A stretch of DNA of 35,208 bases from an uncultured Clostridia bacterium (GCA_934633985.1 CAKTYU010000015.1:1-35208), one strand, 5' to 3'; shown: positions 15,476 to 22,676, counted from the stretch's first letter. The notes: generated by a model from the sequence alone, not told the origin. A program made the numbers and translations.

Positions 15476-17380
15476 TTACTTTAGTTTTATGCCATAAATG
15501 AGCCCGCCTCTGGTGCCTATGACGATATGATTATCGAACACAGCGGGAGAGGCCTCCACGTTGGAGCCCAGGTTCATCTCGTCCAGCAGCGTGCCGGTCA
15601 GGCCGTCGAAAAGGTGTATGTAGCCCGACTTGGTGCACTGTATTATATAGCCCTTGCCGTTCTGGTCGTATACCGGCACTGGCGAGCTCCAAGGATACCC
15701 CTGGAAGGTGTACCGCCACTTTACCGTACCGTCGGACTTGTTGAGCGCCACCAGCTCGCCCTTCATGCCCTCTGTCATGGATACCGGCACGAATATAAGC
15801 TCCTCAAGGTCGTTCTTTCCCGAGGCAAAGGAGCCCTGTACGCCGCCCGAAACCTGATTGGGCTTTGCTATGGTCTGGCAGTTGTAGTCGCTGTTGGTCC
15901 ATACCCTCTCGCCGGTCACCGCGTCTATCTTCCATATAGGTATGGGCGCGGTTTGGGTATCCCTCGCCCTCCAGTTGGGGTGGAAGGAGGTGGACATGTA
16001 GACATAGGGATGGTGATCCTCCCCCTCGAGGGTCATCACGCCTGTGCAGTTGGTGTCGTCCAGCGTATCCTGCACCCACTTCACCCGCAGTGTGTTCAGG
16101 TCTATGCACATAAGGTGGCCGCCGTTGTCGGCGATTATCAGGTGCCCGCGCCATATCATGGCGCTGTCCTCCATGCCGAGCCACCAGCCATCGCTGCCGT
16201 CCAGCGCGGTCTTGCCGTTGTTCGCGCCCTTATAGCGCCACTTTGTCACCTTCGGGCTTATGGAAAGTGTCCCAGCGGCCTCGTCATAGCTGGTGTTGAG
16301 CTTTATGAGGTACAATATGCCGCTTTCGCCGGGGTATATGAGGGTATCCGTCTCCGCGTCCACAAGGGCGGAGCTGTCAAAGTAGGAAAGCCCCCTTATC
16401 CTGAAGGAGTCCTTCTTCCCGAACTCGTAAAGCACAGAGCCGTCCACAAGGCTTATTATGAAGGCATGGGAGGTGTCCTTGCCCTCGGTGGGGCTGTCGT
16501 CCCCCGCGCCCACGTACATGAGAGGATAGCCCCTCGGATCCAGCGCGCCCGCGCCCTTGAAGGGGAAGGCGGTGCTTATGTGGCTGCGGGTCTCCTGACC
16601 GGTCTCCGCGTCAAAGAAGTATATGTTGCCGCTCATGGTGGCGTATATGGCCTCCACAAGGCCGTCCTTCTGCTTGGCCCAGTCGTGCATATTCATTATG
16701 CGCTTGGTGGCCTCGGGCCAGCGAACGAGCAGCGGCTGACCCGTCCAGCCGCAGCCGGACCAGGAGCCGGAGCCGTACATCTTCTGCATACTGCCCACCG
16801 TGAAGGTCCATGGGGAGGTGTCGAACTTCTTCTCCGTCATGCTTGCCGTGCCGTAGGAGGGGCTGTCCCGGAAGTTATTGCCGCGGAAGGTTATAACGCC
16901 CTCAAGCTGGGTATATTTATGCCCCTCCTCGAAGTCTATAACGTCAGACGAGGCATACTGCTCCGCGTCCATCTCGCTGCCGTCCACCTCTATCTTTGTT
17001 TCAAAGCCGAAATCCTCCGGGCTCGTACCCGCAACGGAATAGGGGTTGAACTCCGGCAGCGGCGTGGGAGTGGGCTCCGGCGGCTGGGTCTCGATGGGGC
17101 TGCCATCCTCGCCGAACAGGCCGCCCTGCTCCTTGTCCTTCTTTTTGAACAGCCTGGCGAAGAAGCCCTGCTCCTCCTCCTGCTGCGCCTCCTCCTGCTC
17201 TATCGCCGTATTGCCGCCTATATCGCCCGGCTCCTTGCCTTTATTTATGAGCTTTAGAGCCAGCAGCACTATACCGGCTATCACAGCGGCAACTATAAGG
17301 AAGAAGAGTATTATCCTTACGGCGTTGCGTATTCTCCTTCTCCTCGAGTTCCTGCTTCTTCTCCTGCGTCTTTTTGCCAT
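15476..17380 (-). CDS. membrane-anchored PQQ-like beta-propeller protein, 634 aa
   Basis: The N-terminus is strongly basic (MAKRRRRRSRNSRRRRIRNAV) followed by one membrane helix (about 22-46), so the bulk should be outside the cell. Residues 60-120 are a low-complexity Glu/Gln- and Pro-rich linker. The rest has repeated strand-turn units typical of PQQ/BamB-like eight-bladed propellers, such as GMKGELVALNKSDGTVKWRY, GYIHLFDGLTGTLLDEM and VFDNHIVIGTRGGLIYGIKL. Such domains are usually binding scaffolds. GAGGT lies eight bases upstream of the ATG, and a promoter precedes it. First gene of the operon with hflX and tmk. A cell-envelope scaffold role is likely; the ligand is unknown. Confidence 0.88.
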   Translation of the reverse strand: MAKRRRRRSRNSRRRRIRNAVRIILFFLIVAAVIAGIVLLALKLINKGKEPGDIGGNTAIEQEEAQQEEEQGFFARLFKKKDKEQGGLFGEDGSPIETQPPEPTPTPLPEFNPYSVAGTSPEDFGFETKIEVDGSEMDAEQYASSDVIDFEEGHKYTQLEGVITFRGNNFRDSPSYGTASMTEKKFDTSPWTFTVGSMQKMYGSGSWSGCGWTGQPLLVRWPEATKRIMNMHDWAKQKDGLVEAIYATMSGNIYFFDAETGQETRSHISTAFPFKGAGALDPRGYPLMYVGAGDDSPTEGKDTSHAFIISLVDGSVLYEFGKKDSFRIRGLSYFDSSALVDAETDTLIYPGESGILYLIKLNTSYDEAAGTLSISPKVTKWRYKGANNGKTALDGSDGWWLGMEDSAMIWRGHLIIADNGGHLMCIDLNTLRVKWVQDTLDDTNCTGVMTLEGEDHHPYVYMSTSFHPNWRARDTQTAPIPIWKIDAVTGERVWTNSDYNCQTIAKPNQVSGGVQGSFASGKNDLEELIFVPVSMTEGMKGELVALNKSDGTVKWRYTFQGYPWSSPVPVYDQNGKGYIIQCTKSGYIHLFDGLTGTLLDEMNLGSNVEASPAVFDNHIVIGTRGGLIYGIKLK

Positions 17381-17421
17381 TATGACATACCTCGTCGATT
17401 ATACTTTAGGTGTACCAGGAT

Positions 17422-17450
17422 ATTATACTTCACTTTGTAATTTACCACAA
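17422..17450 (-). promoter_or_regulatory. sigma-A promoter for the beta-propeller/hflX/tmk operon
   Basis: Minus strand: TTGTGG, 17-base spacer, TATAAT. It lies 41 bases upstream of the ATG at 17380. Confidence 0.75.
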
Positions 17451-17493
17451 GCGAACCGGTGATAAGTTTACACATCGGGTCGCCCGCCAATGC

Positions 17494-17524
17494 AAAAGCC
17501 CCGCCGCAGCAGGGCGAGGCTTTT
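17494..17524 (-). terminator. possible terminator of the 63-aa protein gene
   Basis: AAAAGCC and GGCTTTT form a stem with inner CGCC/GGCG pairs and a short loop. On the minus strand it is followed by TTTTGC, a short T-run. It sits about 100 bases after the stop of the small gene. Confidence 0.5.
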
Positions 17525-17617
17525 ACAAATGGCGCATATTAGATTGTTTTTTGCCCGCGGGAACGGGCAAACCTTTATTCATTATTTTATGGAGCCTTAA
17601 GGCTCCTCCGGGCCGCC

Positions 17618-17809
17618 TTACGCGGCCTCGCGCTCCTCGATGGTGCTTATATACAGCTTGTTCCTGGGCACGGTGCGCATGGCCCTGCGCCGCAGCATGG
17701 CCTGCCGCCTGCGCTTCCTCTCCGCCGCCTCCTTCGCGGCGGAGGCCGCCATAGTGCCTATCACCACGCCGGGGAGCATAAAGCTGAAAAACAATCCAAA
17801 GTAATTCAT
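17618..17809 (-). CDS. small basic single-pass membrane protein, 63 aa
   Basis: The frame has good support: GGAGG lies six bases upstream of the ATG, and a perfect consensus promoter with an embedded operator lies about 80 bases further upstream. One hydrophobic helix (YFGLFFSFMLPGVVIGTMAA, residues 3-22) is followed by a strongly basic stretch (RKRRRQAMLRRRAMR) and a short mixed tail. The size, topology and position, divergent from an S24-type repressor, recall small SOS-controlled membrane proteins such as YneA next to lexA in Bacillus. There is no sequence match I can name. A toxin, division inhibitor or membrane-stress peptide are possible, and all are inference. Confidence 0.7.
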   Translation of the reverse strand: MNYFGLFFSFMLPGVVIGTMAASAAKEAAERKRRRQAMLRRRAMRTVPRNKLYISTIEEREAA

Positions 17810-17825
17810 AACGCACCTCCGTTTA

Positions 17826-17847
17826 TATCTTTATCGGAAACGGTGTC
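17826..17847. promoter_or_regulatory. possible operator A of the S24-type repressor
   Basis: TATCTTTATCGGAAACGGTG starting at 17826 resembles the stronger site at 17895-17915 (shared TATCTTTATCxGA and a GTxTC-like end). It lies between the minus-strand promoter and the ribosome site of the 63-aa gene. Confidence 0.4.
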
Positions 17848-17889
17848 TCCCGTATCTCTCTTAAAAGTGTCTTGTTAGGGTACATTTGC

Positions 17890-17918
17890 ATTATAGTATC
17901 TTTATCAGATACTGTCAA
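17890..17918 (-). promoter_or_regulatory. perfect sigma-A promoter with operator palindrome in its spacer
   Basis: On the minus strand TTGACA is followed by exactly 17 bases and TATAAT. The spacer, GTATCTTTATCAGATAC on the plus strand (17896-17912), is an inverted repeat (GTATC-TTTATCA-GATAC; extended AGTATC/GATACT). A repressor bound here would block RNA polymerase directly. It drives the 63-aa membrane protein gene. Confidence 0.85.
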
Positions 17919-17932
17919 TACCGTTTACGGTA
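17919..17932. promoter_or_regulatory. palindromic operator candidate C
   Basis: TACCGTTTACGGTA is a perfect inverted repeat next to the -35 box of the leftward promoter and 21 bases upstream of the -35 box of the rightward one. It could serve repression of the small gene and autoregulation of the S24-type gene. Confidence 0.5.
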
Positions 17933-17952
17933 CTTTACTCGAATTTTTTCCC

Positions 17953-17981
17953 TTGATTTTTATTTCTTGATGGGATACACT
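17953..17981 (+). promoter_or_regulatory. sigma-A promoter for the XRE-S24 gene
   Basis: TTGATT (17953-17958), 17-base spacer, TACACT (17976-17981). The gene starts 44 bases downstream, after GGAGAGG at 18006-18012. Confidence 0.7.
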
Positions 17982-18025
17982 AAACAAAACAGGACTGCAC
18001 ATATCGGAGAGGCGGTGTATATATA

Positions 18026-18655
18026 ATGAACAGGCTGCGGGAGCTCAGAAAGCAGCACGGCCTTACCCAGGACGAGCTGGGGCAGGCGCTGGGCGTGCAG
18101 AAGGCGGCGATATGCAAATACGAGACGGGCAGGGTACCCCTGCCCAACGACGCGCTTATGCAGCTTTGCTCCATATTCCACGTAACTGCGGACTACATAC
18201 TGGGGCGCGACGGCGTGAACACCATGTTCAAGGAGCGCAGCGGCAGCTCCTCCCTCTTTATGCCGGTAACGGATACCGTGGGCGTCCCCCTTGTCGGGCG
18301 GGTACACGCGGGGCTTCCCATACTTGCAGATGAAAACATCACCGAATATATTCCCCTTCCCGCCTGCGACGTCACCGCGGGGGACTACTTCTATATGGAA
18401 GTGGAGGGGGACTGCATGACAGGCGACTTCATACCCGAGGGCGCGTTAGTGCTGGTGCGTATGCAGAGCCGGGTGGAAAGCGGGCATATCGCCATAGTGC
18501 GCATGGGCGACGAGGTGCTGGTCCGCAAGGTAAAGTGGCTAAATAATACGCTTATGCTGATACCCTCCAACCCCAAATACGAGCCCATGATAATCTCCGG
18601 CGGAGATGTGGAGATAATCGGGCGGGTGCTGGAGGTAAGGATAAGGGGCTTATAG
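18026..18655 (+). CDS. XRE-S24 repressor (LexA/CI-like) with Cys at the nucleophile position, 209 aa
   Basis: Phage-repressor-like regulator. The N-terminal helix-turn-helix (residues about 1-60) contains LTQDELGQALGVQKAAICKY. The C-terminal S24 domain has a plausible self-cleavage site, VGRVHAGLP (Ala95-Gly96). The catalytic motif reads VEGDCMTGDFIPEG: the usual Ser of GDSM is Cys130. The general-base region reads GDEVLVRKVKW where LexA-type proteins have EVTVKR, so the Lys (168) may be shifted by one place. Cleavage may thus be lost or altered. The HTH-S24 order is that of CI/ImmR-type repressors, not LexA. The three palindromic sites upstream suggest autoregulation and control of the divergent 63-aa gene. 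No prophage genes lie nearby. Confidence 0.9.
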   Translation: MNRLRELRKQHGLTQDELGQALGVQKAAICKYETGRVPLPNDALMQLCSIFHVTADYILGRDGVNTMFKERSGSSSLFMPVTDTVGVPLVGRVHAGLPILADENITEYIPLPACDVTAGDYFYMEVEGDCMTGDFIPEGALVLVRMQSRVESGHIAIVRMGDEVLVRKVKWLNNTLMLIPSNPKYEPMIISGGDVEIIGRVLEVRIRGL

Positions 18656-18683
18656 CGGCGTATATCGCCGCCGTTTTATTTTT
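18655..18683 (+). terminator. terminator of the XRE-S24 gene
   Basis: The hairpin GCGGCG-TATAT-CGCCGC is followed by CGTTTTATTTTTG. It starts at the stop codon. Confidence 0.85.
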
Positions 18684-18686
18684 GCG

Positions 18687-19091
18687 TTAAAACAGCTCCG
18701 CTATGGTCATGGTCTCCACGGCATCCATGTGATCCAGTATGCCCAAGATAGTATCTATCTCGCATATAAGGTTGTCGCTCTGCCCCATCGCCACGAGGTC
18801 GCGGCAGGTAACGAGGGTCTTGTCCAGCTCGTCAAGGTCGTCGTGGTGGAAAAACATCTTTATCTTATCCCGGCGGCTCCGGTATTCGCGGGCTATCGCC
18901 TCTATGCGCTCCGCCGCCGTCTCCATATCCCCCAGTACCGCCGCCTGCTCCGCCTCATGGCTCATGGTGCGAAGCCTTGCCGTCATATCCCTAAGGTAAT
19001 TCCCAGGGACAGTGAACAGGAACGCCAGCAGCGCCACCGCCAGCGCCGCGGCTATCGCTGCCGCTATGGGGAAGCTGTTCCTATTTAACAT
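18687..19091 (-). CDS. DUF4363 family protein, 134 aa
   Basis: One N-terminal membrane helix or signal anchor (FPIAAAIAAALAVALLAFLF, residues 7-26) is followed by a helical, charged extracytoplasmic part. DUF4363 proteins are of this size and are characteristically encoded directly after a DUF421 gene in Firmicutes, exactly as here. The ATG at 19091 lies 11 bases inside the DUF421 gene end, so translation is coupled. The function is not known. The pairing suggests that it forms a complex with the DUF421 membrane protein. Confidence 0.85.
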   Translation of the reverse strand: MLNRNSFPIAAAIAAALAVALLAFLFTVPGNYLRDMTARLRTMSHEAEQAAVLGDMETAAERIEAIAREYRSRRDKIKMFFHHDDLDELDKTLVTCRDLVAMGQSDNLICEIDTILGILDHMDAVETMTIAELF

Positions 19092-19806
19092 TCTTATTTT
19101 TCCCTCCCGTGTCTATAAACGCCACCCTGCTCCCGTCCCTTTCCTTTGACTGTATATGCAGCGTGCTGCCGGACAAAAAGGCGAACAAAAGCCCCTCCGG
19201 CCCCTTTACCCCGGCGGCGCCGAGCCATTTGCCGAGCCATTTTTCGTCGTGCCCGGAGCGGCGCAGGGCGTCGCCGTGTATCTTGCCGTCCTGCACCAGC
19301 AAAAAGGGCGGCTGCGCCTTTGGGGACTCCAGCGACAGCGCCTCGTAGGTGACAGGCTGGGAGGGGCCCTTCAGCAGCACTGAAAGCTGGCCGTTTGTTT
19401 CGAGTATGGCATACTCGACTGTTGACAGCTCGAAGCTGCCGCCGGCTCGAAGCTGCTCCATGAGGTCGTTTAAGGTATATCTGGCCGCCTTGAGGGAGCG
19501 CTCCTGCACCACCCCCCTTGACACCATGAGCAGAGGCCTGCCGCACACTGCATAGCGGAAGCCCTCGAACTTTAAGGAGCAGAGCGCCACGGTCTGCTGT
19601 ATCAGAAAGAGCGCCAATATCGGCACTATTCCGTAAAGCAGGGGTATGCTGGTGTCCGAGGCTGGCACCGAGGCCAGGTCCGCCACCAGCAGCGTTATGA
19701 TGAGGTCAAAGGGCTGGAGGTCGGATATCTGCCGCTTGCCGGTAAGCCTTATCACCATAAACACGAGAAGGTAAAGTATTATTGCCCTGATAAACAAAAT
19801 CAACAT
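19081..19806 (-). CDS. DUF421 family membrane protein (YetF/YcaP type), 241 aa
   Basis: Three N-terminal membrane helices (residues about 3-80) include the family signature LTGKRQISDLQPFDLIITLL. A cytoplasmic alpha/beta domain follows, with the conserved CGRPLLMVSRGVV and SVEYAILE-like segment (STVEYAILETNGQLSVLLK). Length and order match YetF-type proteins, some of which are linked to spore or membrane functions. It overlaps the DUF4363 gene by 11 bases in a two-gene unit. The molecular role is unknown. Confidence 0.93.
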   Translation of the reverse strand: MLILFIRAIILYLLVFMVIRLTGKRQISDLQPFDLIITLLVADLASVPASDTSIPLLYGIVPILALFLIQQTVALCSLKFEGFRYAVCGRPLLMVSRGVVQERSLKAARYTLNDLMEQLRAGGSFELSTVEYAILETNGQLSVLLKGPSQPVTYEALSLESPKAQPPFLLVQDGKIHGDALRRSGHDEKWLGKWLGAAGVKGPEGLLFAFLSGSTLHIQSKERDGSRVAFIDTGGKNKNVK

Positions 19807-19887
19807 AGCCGTATTCTGCCCGGCGGGGGCGCGGAATAATCACAAAAAAATAAATTCCCGCCGCCGCATTTATGATGTGCATTATGC

Positions 19888-19916
19888 TTGACACAGCCGC
19901 GCGTTTCTGATAAAAT
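19888..19916 (+). promoter_or_regulatory. promoter of the six-gene tRNA operon
   Basis: TTGACA (19888-19893), 17-base spacer, TAAAAT (19911-19916). The 60-base leader contains the palindrome ATATTGGCTGCCAATAT before the first tRNA. Confidence 0.88.
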
Positions 19917-19980
19917 ACGTTGATATCGGCGGTATGCCTATATTGGCTGCCAATATGCCGGGGAACCGACATCTGGATAT

Positions 19981-20057
19981 GCGCCTGTAGCTCAGCAGGA
20001 TAGAGCAACGGCCTTCTAAGCCGTAGGTCCAGGGTTCGAATCCCTGCGGGCGCGCCA
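19981..20057 (+). tRNA. tRNA-Arg (anticodon TCT)
   Basis: Acceptor GCGCCTG/CGGGCGC, D-arm AGCTCAGCAGGATAGAG, anticodon stem ACGGC/GCCGT with loop CTTCTAA (TCT), T-arm CAGGG/CCCTG, encoded CCA. First of six. Confidence 0.97.
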
Positions 20058-20125
20058 AATGCAAGGTTATTTGAGCCGCTTAAATGGTTTTGCAGTTGGC
20101 ATCCCAAGGCTGTATAACTTTACAT

Positions 20126-20202
20126 GGTGGGTGTAGTTCAGTGGCTAGAGCGCCAGATTGTGGCTCTGGATGTCGTGGGTTCAAATCCCACCACTCACCC
20201 CA
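20126..20202 (+). tRNA. tRNA-His (anticodon GTG)
   Basis: Acceptor GTGGGTG/CACTCAC with the His-specific extra G at -1 (20126) facing C73 (20199). Anticodon loop TTGTGGC between CCAGA and TCTGG; T-arm GTGGG/CCCAC; encoded CCA. Confidence 0.96.
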
Positions 20203-20263
20203 TTTTTCGAGGGGAAGCGGATAATACTACTTTATCCGCTTCCGTCACCTCACCCCCAGTTAT

Positions 20264-20339
20264 TGGGGTGTAGCCAAGCGGTTAAGGCACCAGACTTTGA
20301 CTCTGGTATTCGCAGGTTCAAATCCCGCCACCCCAGCCA
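20264..20339 (+). tRNA. tRNA-Gln (anticodon TTG)
   Basis: Acceptor TGGGGTG/CACCCCA, D-arm AGCCAAGCGGTTAAGGC, anticodon loop CTTTGAC between CCAGA and TCTGG, encoded CCA. Confidence 0.96.
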
Positions 20340-20342
20340 ATT

Positions 20343-20418
20343 GACCCGTTAGCTCAGTCGGTAGAGCACTTGACTTTTAATCAAGGTGTCCGGAGTTCGA
20401 ATCTCCGACGGGTCACCA
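20343..20418 (+). tRNA. tRNA-Lys (anticodon TTT)
   Basis: Acceptor GACCCGT/ACGGGTC, D-arm AGCTCAGTCGGTAGAGC, anticodon loop CTTTTAA between CTTGA and TCAAG, T-arm CGGAG/CTCCG, encoded CCA. Only three bases separate it from tRNA-Gln. Confidence 0.97.
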
Positions 20419-20441
20419 TATTTAAAAAATAAAATGAGCTT

Positions 20442-20526
<85 letters not shown>

Positions 20527-20543
20527 CTTACAAAACTCAATAC

Positions 20544-20617
20544 GCGGGTATAGTGTAATGGTAACACATTAGCCTTCCAAGCTGAGATAGTGGGTTCGAG
20601 TCCCATTACCCGCTCCA
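20544..20617 (+). tRNA. tRNA-Gly (anticodon TCC)
   Basis: Acceptor GCGGGTA/TACCCGC, D-arm AGTGTAATGGTAACAC, anticodon loop CTTCCAA between TTAGC and GCTGA, T-arm with GGTTCGAGTCC, encoded CCA. Last of the cluster. Pieces resembling its T-arm/acceptor strand recur in the folded element just downstream. Confidence 0.97.
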
Positions 20618-20622
20618 ACAGA

Positions 20623-20651
20623 AATATCCTCCCGAATGGGGGGATATTTTT
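20623..20651 (+). terminator. terminator of the tRNA operon
   Basis: The stem AATATCCTCCC/GGGGGGATATT (11 pairs, one G-T) has a GAAT loop and is followed by TTTTTGTTG. Confidence 0.92.
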
Positions 20652-20665
20652 GTTGAAATGATAAT

Positions 20666-20786
20666 CGGGGAATGGGACTCGAAGGGAACGTCCCCGCGAG
20701 GGGCGGAAACGATACAGTGTATCGTTTCCGAGTTCCCCGGGCTGGCGGCGGCACTGCCCCAGTGCCGCCGGAAGTCCCATTATCCG
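20666..20786. ncRNA. candidate structured element bounded by tRNA-Gly-like 3' sequences
   Basis: About 120 bases fold almost completely. The outer stem AATGGGACT (20671-20679) pairs with AGTCCCATT (20773-20781), extended by CGG/CCG. Inside are GGGAAC/GTTCCC (20684-20689 with 20732-20737), CCCC-GCGA-GGGG with a GNRA-type loop (20692-20703), a 12-pair hairpin CGGAAACGATAC/GTATCGTTTCCG (704-730) and an 11-pair hairpin CGGCGGCACTG/CAGTGCCGCCG (746-770). The left arm is nearly the reverse complement of the tRNA-Gly T-arm and acceptor strand, and the right arm is nearly a direct copy. It follows the tRNA terminator directly. Whether it is transcribed, and in which direction, is unknown. A mobile repeat unit is the main alternative to an RNA gene. 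Confidence 0.55.
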
Positions 20787-20886
20787 CTTTTGTTTACTCT
20801 ATAAAGTAGAATCCTTCATATTTTTATGATACTATCTTTTTATGGTATACTTTTTATAAAGCAAGACTCCACGGAGGTCAACTGAA

Positions 20887-21282
20887 ATGAATAAGAAAAT
20901 TATTTTATCGGCAGCCTTTGTCTTGAGCTTATTGCCCATGCTTATGAATCAATACGGCGGGTGCAGGGGCGTGCAGGAAATATCCGGGATGATAAATCTA
21001 TTCAACCCAATAGGGATATTATCCGTTATATCATTTACATTAGGGGTATGGGCGCCGTTTAATAAAAGCAGCATCAGCACATTGCTCGGCGCCGCCGGGG
21101 TCATAGGCGTTGTGGCTTCTGAAATATATACGTTTTTCACCTGGCATATTTTGACCGTTACCGGCAAAATGAGCCTGCAAAACAGCCTGAGCCTTGCATA
21201 TCCGGAGTTTTATATCGGGCTGGCCGTATCCTCGGCCATGGTGCTCGCTTACTTTTTTATGATGCGCTTTATTAAAGAATAA
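20887..21282 (+). CDS. small integral membrane protein, 131 aa
   Basis: No family recognised. Four hydrophobic segments are visible (about 5-22, 35-56, 63-84 and 104-126). Two Cys/Gly residues occur in the first outside loop (YGGCRGVQ). The ATG is preceded by GGAGG at a spacing of nine bases, and A+T-rich TTTATG/TATACT boxes about 40-60 bases upstream could be the promoter. The next small membrane protein gene follows after 26 bases, so the two are probably cotranscribed. Codon use is intermediate between the native part and the island. Confidence 0.75.
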   Translation: MNKKIILSAAFVLSLLPMLMNQYGGCRGVQEISGMINLFNPIGILSVISFTLGVWAPFNKSSISTLLGAAGVIGVVASEIYTFFTWHILTVTGKMSLQNSLSLAYPEFYIGLAVSSAMVLAYFFMMRFIKE

Positions 21283-21308
21283 ACGTCGCTTTGCAAAGGA
21301 GGCGCCGC

Positions 21309-21617
21309 ATGTTTGATGTTCGTCTGGGGGGCATAGAGCTGACCTCGTTGGTATTGGTTTTCTCCATCGCCTTGCTTTTGCCGGCGCAGCTTTTGCTGTG
21401 CTTCAAGGCCAATGGCAAGGCGGTCCGCCTGCTGCCCGTTATTATCCTGTCCATCGCGGCAATTGTCTTAACCGCAATGGCTCTCGCCATCGCCGGATGG
21501 GAGAGCCTGCTATATACGTTCCTCGCCGTCTTTGCCGGCTTTATGCTGCTCATGTGCGGCCTGGCCTGGGGCATTTGGGCCTTCAGCAGGCTTGTAAAAG
21601 CGAAAAAAGGGCGATGA
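21309..21617 (+). CDS. small integral membrane protein, 102 aa
   Basis: No family recognised. Three membrane helices are likely (about 12-33, 41-62 and 66-92), and the end is basic (RLVKAKKGR). The start at ATG 21309 is chosen because AAAGGAGG lies at 21294-21301; the frame opens earlier at 21291 but that would put the ribosome site inside the gene. It lies directly downstream of the 131-aa membrane protein and probably works with it. Gene debris begins right after the stop. Confidence 0.7.
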   Translation: MFDVRLGGIELTSLVLVFSIALLLPAQLLLCFKANGKAVRLLPVIILSIAAIVLTAMALAIAGWESLLYTFLAVFAGFMLLMCGLAWGIWAFSRLVKAKKGR

Positions 21618-21655
21618 TCCGCCGGATGAACGTATATGCGGGGAAGAATGAAGAT

Positions 21656-21760
21656 GCGGTATGAGGTCAAGTCCGGCAACGCCTAATGTGCACGGGCAGC
21701 GGTATGATCATTGTCGGCGTGGAGGACGATAAGGGCTATCGCCAACATCGACGGCTATGC
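21656..21760 (+). pseudogene. remnant resembling an AlbA_2/Schlafen-type ATP-binding domain
   Basis: One short frame gives MRYEVKSGNA followed by a stop. The next frame continues TGSGMIIVGVEDDKGYR. The two pieces resemble the start (E-x-K-x-G-N-A) and the nucleotide-binding strand (G-x-I-x-V-G-V-E-D-D) of AlbA_2 domain proteins, with the middle missing. No intact ORF remains up to 21920. Similarity is judged by eye only. Confidence 0.4.
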
Positions 21761-21956
21761 ATAAAACATCAGCAAGCCGTTTCGTACGTACACCGTTTGA
21801 CTCCTGCAAGCCCTCAATATGGGGGAAACAAAGCAGCTCTCCTGTGTAAGCAGGGACGGAAAGCCCGATCACATCCTGGGAATCAAATTGTTGTAGAGTT
21901 ATGACCTCCACACGAATCAATCATACTAGATTTTTTTCGCGTTCTGGATAAGCCCA

Positions 21957-22200
21957 TTTTGAGGAACGCTTGTATGCAAAGTGGGCGCGCTACTTTGATG
22001 ATACGTATGTCCTTGATGCGGCGATGGAAGGGCATAGACCTCGGCTTTGTCAAAGCATACAGGAAAAGCTGAGCTACCAGAAAAGCTACTAGGAATACCT
22101 ACGGTATAACAATGATCTTGCCTTGGAAAAGGTGGCAAGGTGGCGGTCAGCGCTGCCACTATGCCACTGTTTAACAGCAATACAAAGCAATTTTTTCTCC
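21957..22200 (+). pseudogene. unrecognised disrupted coding remnant
   Basis: A frame reading ERLYAKWARYFDDTYVLDAA and EGHRPRLCQSIQEKLSYQKS is interrupted by TAG at about 22090, then continues EYLRYNNDLALEKVARW. The helical, protein-like composition on both sides of the stop suggests a decayed gene. I cannot name the family. Confidence 0.3.
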
Positions 22201-22221
22201 ACACCCTGACAGTAGGAAGTC

Positions 22222-22248
22222 CCGGCACGATGCCTAGCGTCGTGCCGG
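22222..22248. repeat. perfect 12-bp hairpin
   Basis: CCGGCACGATGC-CTA-GCGTCGTGCCGG (one G-T pair). No T-run follows on either strand, so it is not an ordinary terminator. It lies among the gene debris at the left edge of the A+T-rich island and could be the end of a lost mobile element. Confidence 0.6.
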
Positions 22249-22578
22249 CAAAACAAGATGCGTCACCTCCATTTTCCCCGTAATCCGAAAGCCACACGGT
22301 TTTGGGAAGATAAGCAGCCCGAAGAGTCAAAAAGCTGTCACATCTATAGCTAACAATAGCAAAGAAGATGACGCGGAATTCTACAATTCGAAATGGTACA
22401 GATAACGGTTTATACTTCTGCCAATATGGGGGATTTGATTAAGCAGAATATGTTAGTTATTAACTATAGAATATGTGCTGATAATCCTCAGAATAAATGT
22501 CGAAATTGCAGATTCAAAATGGAAATTCCTCATTATATTCATTCAAGAATAAAAATTTACCAAACTAAAAAAACAAAA

Positions 22579-22676
22579 AATGGGGTGTATAATCCAAGAA
22601 GCCTAAAAGAGTAGTTATTGCTACATTGACTTTTAGAAATTTCTTAAAAACATCTTGCAAATTGAAACACCCCATT
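22579..22676. repeat. inverted repeat pair flanking about 80 bases
   Basis: AATGGGGTGT (22579-22588) and ACACCCCATT (22667-22676) are perfect inverted copies. The core AATGGGGTG also occurs at the right end of the IS3-type element (34492-34500). It may be a scar of a related short element. No ORF lies between the copies. Confidence 0.45.

Noticed and set aside
15527..17257. Long plus-strand open frame (576 codons) opposite the beta-propeller gene
   Set aside because: Shadow frame caused by G+C-rich codons; no ribosome site or motif, while the minus-strand gene is clearly protein-like.
17523..17816. 97-codon minus-strand ORF overlapping the 63-aa gene
   Set aside because: It is in another frame than the one served by GGAGG and has an unlikely His/Gly/Arg-rich composition.
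18026..18655. Calling the S24-type regulator LexA
   Set aside because: The N-terminus is an XRE helix-turn-helix, not the LexA winged helix, and the nucleophile is Cys.
22393..22614. 73-aa ORF in the A+T-rich stretch
   Set aside because: No ribosome site, low-complexity Lys/Asn content and no recognisable motif; it is also interrupted by the inverted repeat at 22579.
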